Assembly: GCF_003855395.1 (NCBI RefSeq)
Contig: NZ_CP034015.1
Coordinates: forward strand, 3,234,001-3,298,000
DNA: 64,000 nt
Direction of reading: 5' to 3'
DNA from: Shewanella livingstonensis
GTDB lineage: Bacteria; Pseudomonadota; Gammaproteobacteria; Enterobacterales; Shewanellaceae
Shown: one piece after another, positions 19,996 through 29,870 of the stretch
How positions within the stretch are numbered: position 1 is the stretch's first letter
Layout of the letters: each line of letters starts with the position of its first letter
Made by a program: the position numbers and the translations under genes
The notes under the pieces: model-generated
Database searches by the model: none
Told to the model about the DNA's origin: nothing
Seen by the model: only the letters and a program-made list of their open reading frames with translations

Positions 19996-21843
19996 TTGTC
20001 GACAAAACGCCTTAAACTTAGTCAATTCATCTTATTTTCGTTGACCTTACTGATGTCAGGCTTCGTGCTGGCCGACAATAATTGGTTAACGATTAAGGTC
20101 TCCGGCGTTAGTAAAAAAATTGAAAAGAACATTTATGCTCATTTAGGCACATTGCCAGATAACGATGTTCAGCGCCGAGCATTTTTATTCACCGTCGACG
20201 ATAATACCCATGATGCACTTGAATCCATGGGCTACTATCACGCTATTTTAGATATTGATGTTAAAGAGAAAGAGAATGGTCCTTGGGAGTTAACACTCGA
20301 TATCACCCCAGGTGAACCTGTCATTATTCAATGGGTCGATATTAATTTTCAAGGGGAAATGCTTAAAGATGATACTTTTTCGCTATGGCTCAATAGCCTA
20401 AAAATCAAACCTGGTGATACCTTAAACCACGGGGTATATGATTCGATTAAATCGCAATTAGTTACGTTAGCACTGGCTAGAGGATATTTTGATGGCCAGT
20501 ATACTACGTCAGAAATCAACATTAACCGCGACTTAAATACCGCGCAGATTAACCTAAAGTTTGATTCAGGTAAGCGCTATTTATTTGGCGATGTTAACTT
20601 TGAAGGCACAACGCTTAATGATGATATTGTTGAAGCCTTAATCCCATTTGATACCGATGCCCCTTACTCGACACAGTTATTAACAGCGTTTAATCGCAAC
20701 TTATTAGACACGGGTTATTTTAGTAACATCAAAGTATTACCACAATTAGACAAGATTGATACTGGCTTGGTGCCGATTAAAGTTGAGTTAAGTCCACGTC
20801 CTAGTCATCTAATTGAAGTAGGTTTAGGTGCTGATATCGGCAATAGTACAGAAAATAGTGTCGATCCTCGTGTGCGAGTCACTTGGCGTACACCGCAAAT
20901 AAACCGCTATGGTCATTATCAAGAAACCAGTGTCGAGTGGTCACCTGAACGGCCTAAAATTTTAACCACTTACACTATTCCGTTAACCCATCCTTTGGAT
21001 GATCAACTGAAAATAAAATTAGGATTATTACGTGACACCTATGGCGTCACCCAAGATTATGATGCCGATAAACGTCAATTTAATAATACTGGGCAACTAG
21101 AATCTAAAAAGTACGTAGTCGGCTTAACGCGGCAACGTCGCTCTAAAAGTAATTGGTTACATGGCTATTCTCTTGAATCAGTTAGAGAGTTTTATACTCA
21201 ACTCGATACAGATTACGACCCACGGTTTTATTTATTGGGTTACAACCTCACCAAAACAGTTCGCGGTGACAATACCTTAGATCCTAAATCTGGCTATCGT
21301 CAAACTTACAGTATTGAATATGCTGATCCATCCGCAGGATCCACCATTCGGCTTGCCCGTTTACAAGCCCGATTTAAATGGGTTGATACCTTATTCGATA
21401 AACATCGATTTGTTGCCCGCGTTGATCTAGGTGCCAATATTGCAGACGGAAACGATATTGCTAATATTCCACCCTCGTTACGTTATTTTGCCGGTGGAGA
21501 CCAAAGTATACGCGGTTACAGTTACCAAGAATTAGGACCCTATATTGACTATACCAATAGCGAAGGCGGCTTATCTCGACAAGTTGTCGGCGGACGTTTT
21601 TTAGCGATTGGCAGCGTAGAATATCAATATTATCTTACTCCTACTTGGCGAGTGGCTACCTTTGTCGATGCGGGTAATGCATTTGATACACAACAGTTTG
21701 AACCCGTAGTATCTGTTGGCGGTGGTTTACACTGGATATCACCCATTGGCCCTATTCGCATGGACTTAGGTTTTGGCTTAAAAGAAACCGAGACTGTGGC
21801 TCGCTCATACCGTTTCCATTTAACTATGGGGACAGATTTATGA
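19996..21843 (+). CDS. tamA: Translocation and assembly module subunit TamA
   Basis: An Omp85-family outer-membrane protein that works with TamB in outer-membrane biogenesis and lipid transport between membranes. The 615-residue precursor has a signal peptide of about 26 residues, three POTRA-like domains to about residue 270, and a 16-strand barrel whose signature GGDQSIRGYSY (lid-lock region) is visible near residue 500. The end MGTDL resembles the TamA C-terminus. The start is TTG at 19996: it is needed for the full signal peptide, and no ATG lies upstream in frame. The stop overlaps the tamB start by four bases (ATGA). Confidence 0.93.
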   Translation: MSTKRLKLSQFILFSLTLLMSGFVLADNNWLTIKVSGVSKKIEKNIYAHLGTLPDNDVQRRAFLFTVDDNTHDALESMGYYHAILDIDVKEKENGPWELTLDITPGEPVIIQWVDINFQGEMLKDDTFSLWLNSLKIKPGDTLNHGVYDSIKSQLVTLALARGYFDGQYTTSEININRDLNTAQINLKFDSGKRYLFGDVNFEGTTLNDDIVEALIPFDTDAPYSTQLLTAFNRNLLDTGYFSNIKVLPQLDKIDTGLVPIKVELSPRPSHLIEVGLGADIGNSTENSVDPRVRVTWRTPQINRYGHYQETSVEWSPERPKILTTYTIPLTHPLDDQLKIKLGLLRDTYGVTQDYDADKRQFNNTGQLESKKYVVGLTRQRRSKSNWLHGYSLESVREFYTQLDTDYDPRFYLLGYNLTKTVRGDNTLDPKSGYRQTYSIEYADPSAGSTIRLARLQARFKWVDTLFDKHRFVARVDLGANIADGNDIANIPPSLRYFAGGDQSIRGYSYQELGPYIDYTNSEGGLSRQVVGGRFLAIGSVEYQYYLTPTWRVATFVDAGNAFDTQQFEPVVSVGGGLHWISPIGPIRMDLGFGLKETETVARSYRFHLTMGTDL

Positions 21844-24800
21844 TAGATAAACATACTGACAAAAGTACTGACCAAAACAATGACCTAAACACTCAGCCAG
21901 AGCCGTTAGTCGAGCCAAGTGATAAAAAAGCTAATTCATCGAGTAGTCTGCCTGCAAAGATTTGGCGAAATATCAAACTTTATACCCGAATACTCATCTA
22001 TGTGCCTTTGGCAATATTAATGTTATTTGCCATTATTATAGGTACTCCATTTGGCAGTAAAATGGGGATAATACTAGTCAATCAATTTGTCAGTGATGTC
22101 GAGGTTGAATATGCTTCTGGTACCTTAAATGGCGACCTCACCTTGCACCATTTATCATGGTCAATGCCAGGGATCAGTGTTAATGCTGATGATTTAACCG
22201 TGGAGTGGGTACCAACCTGTCTGGTTAACCGACAACTTTGTGTGACAAATTTAGTTGCCTCTAGCATCAATGTGAATATTATTAGTAATAATATTCCAGC
22301 CACCGAAAAACCCAATGATACCGATATTCAAGACCCTTTTGCCGAACTAGAATTACCTATCGATATTAATCTCGGCCATGCAACATTGGCGCAGGTTAAT
22401 GTTGCCGTCAATAACATGATATTTCATGCTGACAATTTGACCACGCAAGCCATCTGGAATAGCACCGGTCTTGTAGTTGAATCTCTAACAAGTCAGGGAC
22501 TCATCGTTAATATTCCTGATGCACCAGCAACCAAGCCAATCAATGCTCAAGCAGATAGTAAGGCAATTAAGCAAACTGTTGACACTAAAATTGAGCCATG
22601 GCCACTGGCAAACTTGCCACAAGTGTTCATGCCCTTCCCTATCAATGTAAGGCAATTTAATGCCACAGAAAGTCAGTTAACTATCGGTGAACGTAGCGAC
22701 CATTTTAGTCATATCGCATTATCTGCCAGTTTTCGTCAATTCCAACTTGGGATAACCCAATTAGACATTCAACATGATGATGGTAACGTAAGCATTATCG
22801 GTGATATTACTTTACACGACCATTATCCACTCACACTTAAACTGGTTGCAAATGTTGATAACCTGCCTGAGTTACCGGGACTTAAGCAGCAACAACTTCA
22901 ACTTGATCTTACTCAAGATCTAAGCCAGTTGAAGGTCAATGCCATTGCTGAGGGTGATAGTCATTTTAAGCTTAGCGCTGAGGTCAATCTAACCACACCA
23001 ATGCTTGACTACCAAGTAACACTAGTCGATGCCGATTTACAGTGGCCGCTAAATAATCCACTTTATACTAGCAACATTAGCCGTTTTATCAGCAAAGGAA
23101 ATATTAAAGACCAGGTAGCCCAGTTTGAAGGGCAACTCACCACGCCTTACCATCCTACTTTAGCTGTAATTGCCGATGTTGTTAATCGTAAGCAAAAACT
23201 GACTATTAATAAACTCAATGTTCAGTCAATAGCAGGCAATGTCGACTTAACAGGGCAGCTGTCATACCAGGACAAATTAACATGGCAAGCCAATGTGCTA
23301 ACCGACAATATCCAATTGCAGTACATTGATTATATTAATCAGCAAAATCCTATTAAAAGTAAATTTAGTGGCGATTTTATTAGCAGTGGCACCTTCAATG
23401 ATAAGCAGTGGCAAGTGGCTATTCAACAGGCAAACTTAAGTGGCCGTTTAAATGGTTACCCATTGAATTTACAAGGTGATATTTCATTAAACCAAGATTT
23501 TGCTATTAACGCGACAAACCTTCAAGCAAGTGCTCTTGGAGCGCAGTTAATTGTCAATGGCCAGGCAGATAAAGTATGGGATATCGATGCCGAATTGAGT
23601 GTGCCTGATGTTAGTCAGTGGCTAAAAGGCGGCCGTGGAAATATTTTTGCTAAGGTTGATGTCACTGGCAATAGTGCTAACCCAATTGTGGATGTTAATG
23701 CACAAATCAATAAATTTAGTTACCAAGGTAGTAAACTTGACAGCCTCGATTTACGCGCCACTTATCGTCCTTATGCGCAACACGAATATCGGATAGAGCT
23801 ACATAATAACAATCTCGTATGGGACAGCTATAAGCTGACAGATATCGCATTTATGAGTGAAGGCAATCAAAGCCAACAGCAAAGTAAACTCAATACCCAA
23901 GGTGATGTGGTCATCAATACTCAAATTAGCAGTAGCAGTAATCTTGATAAACAACAGTTTAATGCCATATTAACCGAGTTCAATATCAGTAATGCTCTTG
24001 GACAATGGCAACAAGATAAGCACATTACGGTTAGTTGGGACCAACTTAAACATAGAGGTAGCATCAGCCGCTTCTGCTTAGTTCACCCACACAATAAATT
24101 ATGTTTGATCAATGATGTTAATTTGGGACATACCGGCCAAATCAATATGACGTTTACGGGTAACCCGGGTAAATCTTTAGCACCTATTTTATCTAACAAA
24201 ATTATTTGGAGCGGCGAAGCGGCGTTAACCAGTCAAGTTAATTGGGCTAAAGGTAAAAAGCCTACAGCCAATGTTCAGTTCACGCTTTTACCAGGAAATA
24301 TTAAGTTAACCCGAGCTAAAAACAACACCGTTAGCATTGACTACCAACAGTTGTTATTACAAGCATCGCTTGATGAAAAACAAATTAATAGTTCATTAAG
24401 TTTTGATTCGTCCGGTATCGCCAGTTGGCAGAGTCAAGTGAGTGTGAACATCACTCCCGATCGCACCTTGCAAGGTACTATCAATGTTAATGAACTCAAC
24501 CTCGCTCCTTTTGGAGAATTTTTTCCAAGGTTAGAGACCTTAGAGGGTATGCTCTCTAGTCGATTAAGCTTATCAGGTACCCTTATGGACCCTAGCGTGT
24601 CGGGTAATATTAAGCTCAGTGACGCTGCATTTGCCTTATCAACTAACCCAACATTAATCGATAAGCTCTACTTATCATTAGCTCTAGAAGGCCAACAAGG
24701 GCTGCTCAATGGTCAATGGCATATGGGTGATGGTCAAGTCACCACTGAAGGTACTCTCGCTTGGCCACAAGGCAAGTTTAGTGGTGACATTGATATTAAA

Positions 24801-25751
24801 GGCAGTAACTTAGCAGTTATTCAACCACCTATGGCCATTTTGAATGTTTCACCAGATATTAATATGATCTTTGATGAGCAATTGTTTGCCATAAAGGGCA
24901 AAGTCAATGTGCCATCAGGACAAATAAAAATCACTCAATTAGCTGAAGGAGGCGTTGCGGTATCAAACGATGTGGTCTTTAACGATTCAGTGTCTGAACA
25001 AACAGTTAAAACCAGCCCTTATGCGGTGACCGCCGATCTGAATATTAGTGTGGGTAAAAATCTTACCATTGATGGTATGGGCCTTAAAGGTAAGCTCGAA
25101 GGTGATCTTGTATTACAGCAGCAAGCTTTTAAGCCACCAATGTTATTTGGCGATATTAAAGTCAACAAAGGAACCTATAAGTTTATGGGGCAAACCTTGA
25201 GTATTAATACCGGTGAAGTACAATTTATTGGTCCCACTGAGTTGCCAAACCTGAATATAGAAGCAACTAGAGAGATTAAAGAGAACAATATAACCGCCGG
25301 TGTTCGTGTCACTGGTACACCAATGCGCCCTGTTGTGACCTTATTCTCTAACCCAGCGAAAGAGCAGGCTGAGGTGCTCTCTTATATTTTAACGGGAAAA
25401 GGCTTTACCAGTACAACTAACCAACAAAGTAACTCACTAATGATGGGAGCCGCACTCAGCTTAGGTTCACAATTTGATGGCGGCGCAATGAATAGCATTG
25501 GCAGTACGGCAACAGGACTTATTGAAAAATTTGGCTTTTCCAACGTACAACTTGATACCAACGATGACGGTAAAGTGGCCGTGAGTGGTTATATTGGTGA
25601 TGACCTAATGGTTAAATATGGCGTGGGTGTATTTAATCCCGGTTATGAAATGACTGTGAGATATTATTTATTTTCACAATTATACTTAGAAAGTGTATCT
25701 AGCACCTTAAGCCAATCATTGGATATCTATTATAGCTTCGAAATCGATTAG
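21840..25751 (+). CDS. tamB: Translocation and assembly module subunit TamB
   Basis: A 1303-residue inner-membrane-anchored AsmA/YhdP-like protein that spans the periplasm as a long beta groove and pairs with TamA. One membrane helix lies at about residues 47-68 after a charged, Asp/Asn-rich cytoplasmic tail. The body is repetitive beta structure, and the C-terminal DUF490 domain (about 950-1303) holds VNKGTYKFMGQTLSINTGEVQFIGP and EVLSYILTGKG. The N-terminal tail is longer than in E. coli TamB. It is coupled to tamA by ATGA and followed by a short tandem repeat tract and a terminator. Confidence 0.93.
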   Translation: MIDKHTDKSTDQNNDLNTQPEPLVEPSDKKANSSSSLPAKIWRNIKLYTRILIYVPLAILMLFAIIIGTPFGSKMGIILVNQFVSDVEVEYASGTLNGDLTLHHLSWSMPGISVNADDLTVEWVPTCLVNRQLCVTNLVASSINVNIISNNIPATEKPNDTDIQDPFAELELPIDINLGHATLAQVNVAVNNMIFHADNLTTQAIWNSTGLVVESLTSQGLIVNIPDAPATKPINAQADSKAIKQTVDTKIEPWPLANLPQVFMPFPINVRQFNATESQLTIGERSDHFSHIALSASFRQFQLGITQLDIQHDDGNVSIIGDITLHDHYPLTLKLVANVDNLPELPGLKQQQLQLDLTQDLSQLKVNAIAEGDSHFKLSAEVNLTTPMLDYQVTLVDADLQWPLNNPLYTSNISRFISKGNIKDQVAQFEGQLTTPYHPTLAVIADVVNRKQKLTINKLNVQSIAGNVDLTGQLSYQDKLTWQANVLTDNIQLQYIDYINQQNPIKSKFSGDFISSGTFNDKQWQVAIQQANLSGRLNGYPLNLQGDISLNQDFAINATNLQASALGAQLIVNGQADKVWDIDAELSVPDVSQWLKGGRGNIFAKVDVTGNSANPIVDVNAQINKFSYQGSKLDSLDLRATYRPYAQHEYRIELHNNNLVWDSYKLTDIAFMSEGNQSQQQSKLNTQGDVVINTQISSSSNLDKQQFNAILTEFNISNALGQWQQDKHITVSWDQLKHRGSISRFCLVHPHNKLCLINDVNLGHTGQINMTFTGNPGKSLAPILSNKIIWSGEAALTSQVNWAKGKKPTANVQFTLLPGNIKLTRAKNNTVSIDYQQLLLQASLDEKQINSSLSFDSSGIASWQSQVSVNITPDRTLQGTINVNELNLAPFGEFFPRLETLEGMLSSRLSLSGTLMDPSVSGNIKLSDAAFALSTNPTLIDKLYLSLALEGQQGLLNGQWHMGDGQVTTEGTLAWPQGKFSGDIDIKGSNLAVIQPPMAILNVSPDINMIFDEQLFAIKGKVNVPSGQIKITQLAEGGVAVSNDVVFNDSVSEQTVKTSPYAVTADLNISVGKNLTIDGMGLKGKLEGDLVLQQQAFKPPMLFGDIKVNKGTYKFMGQTLSINTGEVQFIGPTELPNLNIEATREIKENNITAGVRVTGTPMRPVVTLFSNPAKEQAEVLSYILTGKGFTSTTNQQSNSLMMGAALSLGSQFDGGAMNSIGSTATGLIEKFGFSNVQLDTNDDGKVAVSGYIGDDLMVKYGVGVFNPGYEMTVRYYLFSQLYLESVSSTLSQSLDIYYSFEID

Positions 25752-25814
25752 CGTTTAGCGTTTAGCGTTATTATAAAATTTAGTTATGAAATTTAGTTAT
25801 GAAATTTAGTTATA
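25748..25814. repeat. Short tandem repeats after tamB
   Basis: Directly after the tamB stop, TTAGCG occurs three times (about 25748-25767), then a 13-mer of the form AAATTTAGTTATG occurs three times (about 25777-25814). The tract leads directly into the shared terminator. Confidence 0.75.
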
Positions 25815-25840
25815 AAAAAAGCGCCCTTAGGCGCTTTTTT
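25815..25840. terminator. Bidirectional terminator between tamB and rplY
   Basis: AAAAAAGCGCC / GGCGCTTTTTT around CTTA separates the convergent tamB and rplY genes. Confidence 0.92.
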
Positions 25841-25851
25841 CAAATCAGCAA

Positions 25852-26139
25852 TTAAACAAACATGAAGTCAATGTGTTCAACTAACTGCTTGAATGCGTGA
25901 CGTTGGATAGCTTTCACACGAACTTTAATCTCTTTACCTTCAACAGCGATAGTTAAATCGGTTGTATAAAAGTTATCATTTAACTGGATGTTAATGATGT
26001 CTTTGTGTTCAAACTTGATTGATACAGGCTCTTTACCTGGACCATAAATTACTGCAGGAACTTTACCGGCATGGCGTAGGCGGCGGCTCGAACCTTTCCC
26101 GATTTCTGTGCGGGTTTCTGCGTTGATTGTGTAAGACAT
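25852..26139 (-). CDS. rplY: 50S ribosomal protein bL25
   Basis: The 95-residue form of L25 binds 5S rRNA loop E in the 50S subunit. It is the short type without the CTC extension. Typical phrases are [24 protein letters not shown] at the N-terminus and VEHIDFMFV at the C-terminus. It is a single gene with its promoter in the following intergenic region. Confidence 0.96.
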   Translation of the reverse strand: MSYTINAETRTEIGKGSSRRLRHAGKVPAVIYGPGKEPVSIKFEHKDIINIQLNDNFYTTDLTIAVEGKEIKVRVKAIQRHAFKQLVEHIDFMFV

Positions 26140-26521
26140 AAGTCACTCACTTAATAATTAATAAAGTATGAAGGCGCCATCATTTTCGACCAACGATGAC
26201 TCAAATAAAGCGCGCGGATGTTACCACAGCTATTGCCAGCCCACAAGCAGATATACAAACCCTATTCAATATGTGATCTTCAGCGGGAGTTCAAAGTGCT
26301 GTAGCCAAGGCAGATAATTGAAACGAATGGTCATACTCGGTAACCAGCTCCTGCGTTACATCTACCTCCAGCATCTAACGAAGAATAAAGGACATTGAAA
26401 TCCGCTAAAGTGGAATCTCTCAGGTATTCCACTTTTGTGTTGCATCGATTTAAAAGGGCACAGCTATTGCTACACCAATGCGCCTTGAATTAAAAAATCT
26501 AAGAAACGCTGAACTGACTAG
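26140..26521. other. Intergenic stretch upstream of rplY with a 10-bp hairpin
   Basis: About 380 bases. A perfect inverted repeat AAAGTGGAAT / ATTCCACTTT occupies 26407-26416 and 26426-26435. Its nine-base loop plus flanks reads AATCTCTCAGGTA, which resembles the conserved 3' segment of glycine riboswitches, but the rest of that aptamer is not visible. No coding frame is seen. Confidence 0.4.
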
Positions 26522-26782
26522 GGCCTGTTGATCTTTCAAGGTTATTTTTGCAGCGAATTGTTGGCCATTTGTACAAGGCAGAGACTTTGAGGTGTAGTTA
26601 TTCTACATAAAAAGTCGATAACACAGTAAAAATGGCCAACAAACGCTGCCCGAAGGGTTCGGCTAAAAACGTTTTACTCTTTGTTGAATGCATTTTGCTT
26701 AGATGACTAGGCATCAATCCATTCGCCTTGATTAAAACGTTTTTAACTCGAACAAAATTCAACCAGCAAAGATCAACAGGCC
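26522..26782 (+). mobile_element. MITE-like element, copy 1
   Basis: A 261-bp non-coding element with perfect 15-bp terminal inverted repeats (GGCCTGTTGATCTTT / AAAGATCAACAGGCC), bounded on both sides by CTAG (26518-26521 and 26783-26786). CTAG fits a 4-bp target duplication of the YTAR type made by IS5-family transposases; a TA duplication is also possible because of the palindrome. A second copy in opposite orientation at 30097-30357 differs at only 3 positions by my alignment. No transposase is encoded, so movement would need one supplied elsewhere. It ends about 25 bases from the mepK stop. Confidence 0.85.
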
Positions 26783-26808
26783 CTAGATACTTAATGAGAT
26801 TGATATTA

Positions 26809-27360
26809 TTAACCCCAACGCCTTACAGGGCCACAATCGATATGTACAAAACCATCTCGAGGATAAAATCCTACACCGCCCAATTTAAGCGACTCAGCAG
26901 CATCACGTAAGTGTTTAGTTTTCACGCCTGGTAAAGCAATATCCATTGCCATCCCTTTCATATGATAACTTTTCTTAGCAACACCATTACTGCGAGAAGC
27001 GAGCATTTGATTTGTTTTGGGTGAACGATAAGCAGAGATAACATGGATTTCATCTTGATTATCTAATGTAACCTGGAGTTTATACAAATATTCAAATAAT
27101 CTTTTATCAATCGGCGCAGCTAAGTTCTGCCGATGATCACGTAATACTTGATTAAATTCAGTTAATATACTCGGTTGATATTGGCCATCAACCCAAAAAC
27201 TTCCCTGGCTTCTTTCACCAGTATGAAGGTTATAAAAACGTAAATCTTTAACACCAAAAGTTGAACGACTTGCTTGCGCGGTATTGGGTAACAGAGTTAC
27301 CACTGCGGCACCGCTTAAGCCTAATAATAACTGCCGACGAGTTAGGCACTCTATTGTCAT
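26809..27360 (-). CDS. mepK: Peptidoglycan endopeptidase MepK (YcbK, DUF882)
   Basis: A 183-residue exported M15-type zinc peptidase relative. The E. coli homologue MepK cuts 4-3 and 3-3 peptide cross-links in murein. The N-terminus carries a twin-arginine motif (TRRQLLLG, residues 7-14) and a signal peptide to about residue 30. Metal-ligand motifs SYHMKGMAMD and FVHIDCG near 130-175 match the family. It lies just downstream of the L,D-transpeptidase gene that makes 3-3 cross-links, as in E. coli ycbB-ycbK, though with 254 bases between them. A MITE follows the stop closely and may have displaced its terminator. Confidence 0.9.
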   Translation of the reverse strand: MTIECLTRRQLLLGLSGAAVVTLLPNTAQASRSTFGVKDLRFYNLHTGERSQGSFWVDGQYQPSILTEFNQVLRDHRQNLAAPIDKRLFEYLYKLQVTLDNQDEIHVISAYRSPKTNQMLASRSNGVAKKSYHMKGMAMDIALPGVKTKHLRDAAESLKLGGVGFYPRDGFVHIDCGPVRRWG

Positions 27361-27614
27361 TTATATACCACTTTAATTATCTGATTTTCGATACTTATCG
27401 GCTCTAAAAGCACGATTTCATCTTCACAACGCTTTTTCTCGCATTGTTGCTTTTTTGCCCAGCAAGCAAATAAATTAACCATTAATTCTCATAAATGCAA
27501 GCCTGGTAATCTTGAGTTAGCGAATAAACATGCTCAGCTGTATGAGAGAGTGATATAGCTCAAGCGCTTAGAGGCGAAATAAACTGTCATTAACTTTGCT
27601 TCATTAATTAATAG

Positions 27615-29036
27615 TTATTGTACAGTGCCTATATTACTGACTTTATGGCTTAATAAACCCACCGGCTCTAGGGGGGCTAACTGATAAATATCATCTCGAT
27701 ACTGAGCTACATGTTGCTCATCAACCCAAGCTCGCCAATAAACCATATGCACAGGTAAAGATGACGATAATGAGAACCATTGAGTTTGAGTGTAATTAGA
27801 CTGCAAACGACTCCAAGAACGCTTATCAATTACTAAGTTTTTTGCGAACCAATCTGCCAACTGTTGTACTTTTTCAATTCGAACACAACCAGATGATAAA
27901 TCTCTTGCTGATTTCAAAAATAACGATCTACTGGGGGTATCATGTAAATAGATGCTTTGATCATTATTAAAATGAAATTTATATCGGCCTAAAGCATTAT
28001 CACTTCCGGGGCGCTGTACCACTCGATAAGGAAAGCGCCCTAATGCGGCTTGTTGCCATTGTTCGGGGGTTTTATCAATACGATGACCTTCGTAATCAAA
28101 CACATCAAAATGTCTATCTGCAAAGTAATGACCATTGTGTTTAATTTGCGGCAAAATATCTTGGCGTAATAACTGTCGAGGGACCGTCCAAGTCGGGTTG
28201 ATGATTATATTCGAAATTTGTCCCGTCATCACCGGAGTCTGCCGATACGATTTACCCACAATCACTTTAGATGACAACACCACTTGATTATCATCCACTA
28301 ATACCATTTGAAAGGCCGGAATATTAATCAACAAGTAAGGTTGAGGTAATTGACTTAAATAAGTGGTTTTTTCAACAAAGCTTTTTGCTAATAGCACGGC
28401 GCGTTGTTGCGGCGTTTGATTTAACCAAAATAAAGTTTTAGGGCCAATAACAGCATCAGCCTTTAATCCATGTCGAGACTGAAAGCGTTTAACGCTTTGT
28501 TCTAATTCCGGCAGATAAATGATTTCATCAGCAAGGTACTCGTTCGCATCACCCAATAGCCACAAACGTTGATTAATTTGCTTAATACTTGGATGGCTAT
28601 CTCCTGGGCGCAACAGCCCCTCTGGAGTAATGGCTTGCCAATCTTGGGTTTGCGATAACCACATTAACTTACGTAGATAGTTTATTACGCCTAGGTAATC
28701 ATCCACACTAGGTTCCAATGCAATATTTTTTTCTTGTAATGAAGCCATATGATCAATGGTATCAAATGCCAGCAGCACCTGTCTGGTATGCCAAAAATCG
28801 GCAACACTATACTGAATATAATCAATGTATTCTAATTGCTCTGCAACTGACTTAGTTTGTAGTATTGCTAAATATTGTGCACGCTGCGCCGTAGGTTCTG
28901 CCAAATATTGTAATTGCAGATGTTGAATCAAATTATCGAATTTATCTTGAGTGCTGGCCAATGACAATGGCGACAGACACAAAAGCACTATGCTCATTAT
29001 GCTGGCTATTACAGACCGCTTTTGTTTATTGAACAT
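27615..29036 (-). CDS. ldtD: L,D-transpeptidase LdtD (YcbB)
   Basis: A 473-residue murein L,D-transpeptidase that makes 3-3 (mDAP-mDAP) cross-links. In order: a signal peptide (residues 1-25), a helical scaffold domain, a peptidoglycan-binding domain near 170-205 (FQSRHGLKADAVIGPKTLFWLN), and the YkuD catalytic domain at about 230-420. That domain includes HDTPSRSLF and the catalytic Cys-His motif SSGCVRIE near residue 375. The ATG at 29036 is chosen because GGAGAG lies 6 nt upstream; earlier in-frame starts lie before that site. It is shorter than E. coli LdtD (615 residues). mepK lies downstream on the same strand. Confidence 0.9.
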   Translation of the reverse strand: MFNKQKRSVIASIMSIVLLCLSPLSLASTQDKFDNLIQHLQLQYLAEPTAQRAQYLAILQTKSVAEQLEYIDYIQYSVADFWHTRQVLLAFDTIDHMASLQEKNIALEPSVDDYLGVINYLRKLMWLSQTQDWQAITPEGLLRPGDSHPSIKQINQRLWLLGDANEYLADEIIYLPELEQSVKRFQSRHGLKADAVIGPKTLFWLNQTPQQRAVLLAKSFVEKTTYLSQLPQPYLLINIPAFQMVLVDDNQVVLSSKVIVGKSYRQTPVMTGQISNIIINPTWTVPRQLLRQDILPQIKHNGHYFADRHFDVFDYEGHRIDKTPEQWQQAALGRFPYRVVQRPGSDNALGRYKFHFNNDQSIYLHDTPSRSLFLKSARDLSSGCVRIEKVQQLADWFAKNLVIDKRSWSRLQSNYTQTQWFSLSSSLPVHMVYWRAWVDEQHVAQYRDDIYQLAPLEPVGLLSHKVSNIGTVQ

Positions 29037-29306
29037 ACTACTCTCCATTGGCCCCACACATTGATATTGTCATGTTTTTCACCCAAGTGAAATGGATATA
29101 GCTATTATGACAAATAATAAATGTGTTTGAATGGCTGAAACAATTAAGCAACAAAATTGAATACCAAAGTGCTACCTTTTCGTATAAAAATCAATCATGA
29201 ATATGAAAATTAACCACTTAACATTAATTTATAAATACACAGCTAGGAAGGACGATGTTGAATTGCTATAACGGGCATCTAAAATATTAATGCAGTAGAG
29301 ATTCTC

Positions 29307-29582
29307 ATGAATAAAAAGCAACTCACTCAATCCATGGCTAATAAAATGGACATTCCTCAAGCTCAAGCTAAGCAACAACTTGAACAAATTCTAGCGGTTA
29401 TTCATCAAGGTTTAGCAGAAGGCGAGAAAATTTATATTCCACAATTTGGCACATTTGAGTTGCGTTTTTACTTACCTAAATTAGGCCGTAATCCACAAAC
29501 TGGCGCAACAATAGAAATTGACGGATTTAATCAACCCAGCTTTAAAGCATCACCCGCATTAAAAGCATTGATTAACACTTAA
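29307..29582 (+). CDS. HU family DNA-binding protein
   Basis: A 91-residue histone-like protein of the HU/IHF fold. The helical N-terminus is followed by IPQFGTFELRFYL and GRNPQTGATIEI, where Asn-Pro marks the DNA-intercalating arm proline. The arm is less basic than in HupA/HupB, and the first residues (MNKKQLTQSMANKMDI) diverge, so this looks like an additional HU paralogue rather than the main one. It lies inside the segment flanked by the two MITEs and next to tandem repeats. Confidence 0.87.
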   Translation: MNKKQLTQSMANKMDIPQAQAKQQLEQILAVIHQGLAEGEKIYIPQFGTFELRFYLPKLGRNPQTGATIEIDGFNQPSFKASPALKALINT

Positions 29583-29606
29583 GCCAAAGTGGTAGAAACC
29601 TTAAAA

Positions 29607-29870
29607 ACCTAAGAACTAGAACGCTTTGCGGCTAGAGGCTATAACTGCATCACGAGAAAACGGTTTGCGGATGATTGTTGCATGCTGCGAGTAGAGTGCT
29701 CAACGTCTGGAGATTAAGAGCCTAGGTACTAGAACGCTTCGGGGCTAGAGGCTATAACTGCATCACGAGAAAACGGTTTGCGGATGATTGTTGCATGCTG
29801 CGAGTAGAGTGCTCAACGTTTGGAGATTAAAAGCCTAGGTACTAGAACGCTTCGCGGCTAGAGGCTATAC
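29607..29870. repeat. 113-bp tandem repeat, about 2.3 copies
   Basis: Two full units and a partial third have a constant period of 113 bases: the marker CTAGAACGCTT recurs at 29616, 29729 and 29842. The full units differ at only a handful of bases. Each contains a CTAGAACGCTTCGCGGCTAG-type core. A related inverted segment (around 29934-29993) ends in CTAGGCTCTTA, the reverse complement of the unit boundary. No reading frame or terminator is associated. Confidence 0.85.

Noticed and set aside
26140..26521. Full glycine riboswitch upstream of rplY
   Set aside because: Only a short loop segment resembles the aptamer; the paired core is missing and no glycine gene follows.
29607..29870. CRISPR array
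   Set aside because: Units are 113 bases long and nearly identical along their whole length, so there are no short repeats separated by different spacers; no cas genes lie nearby.
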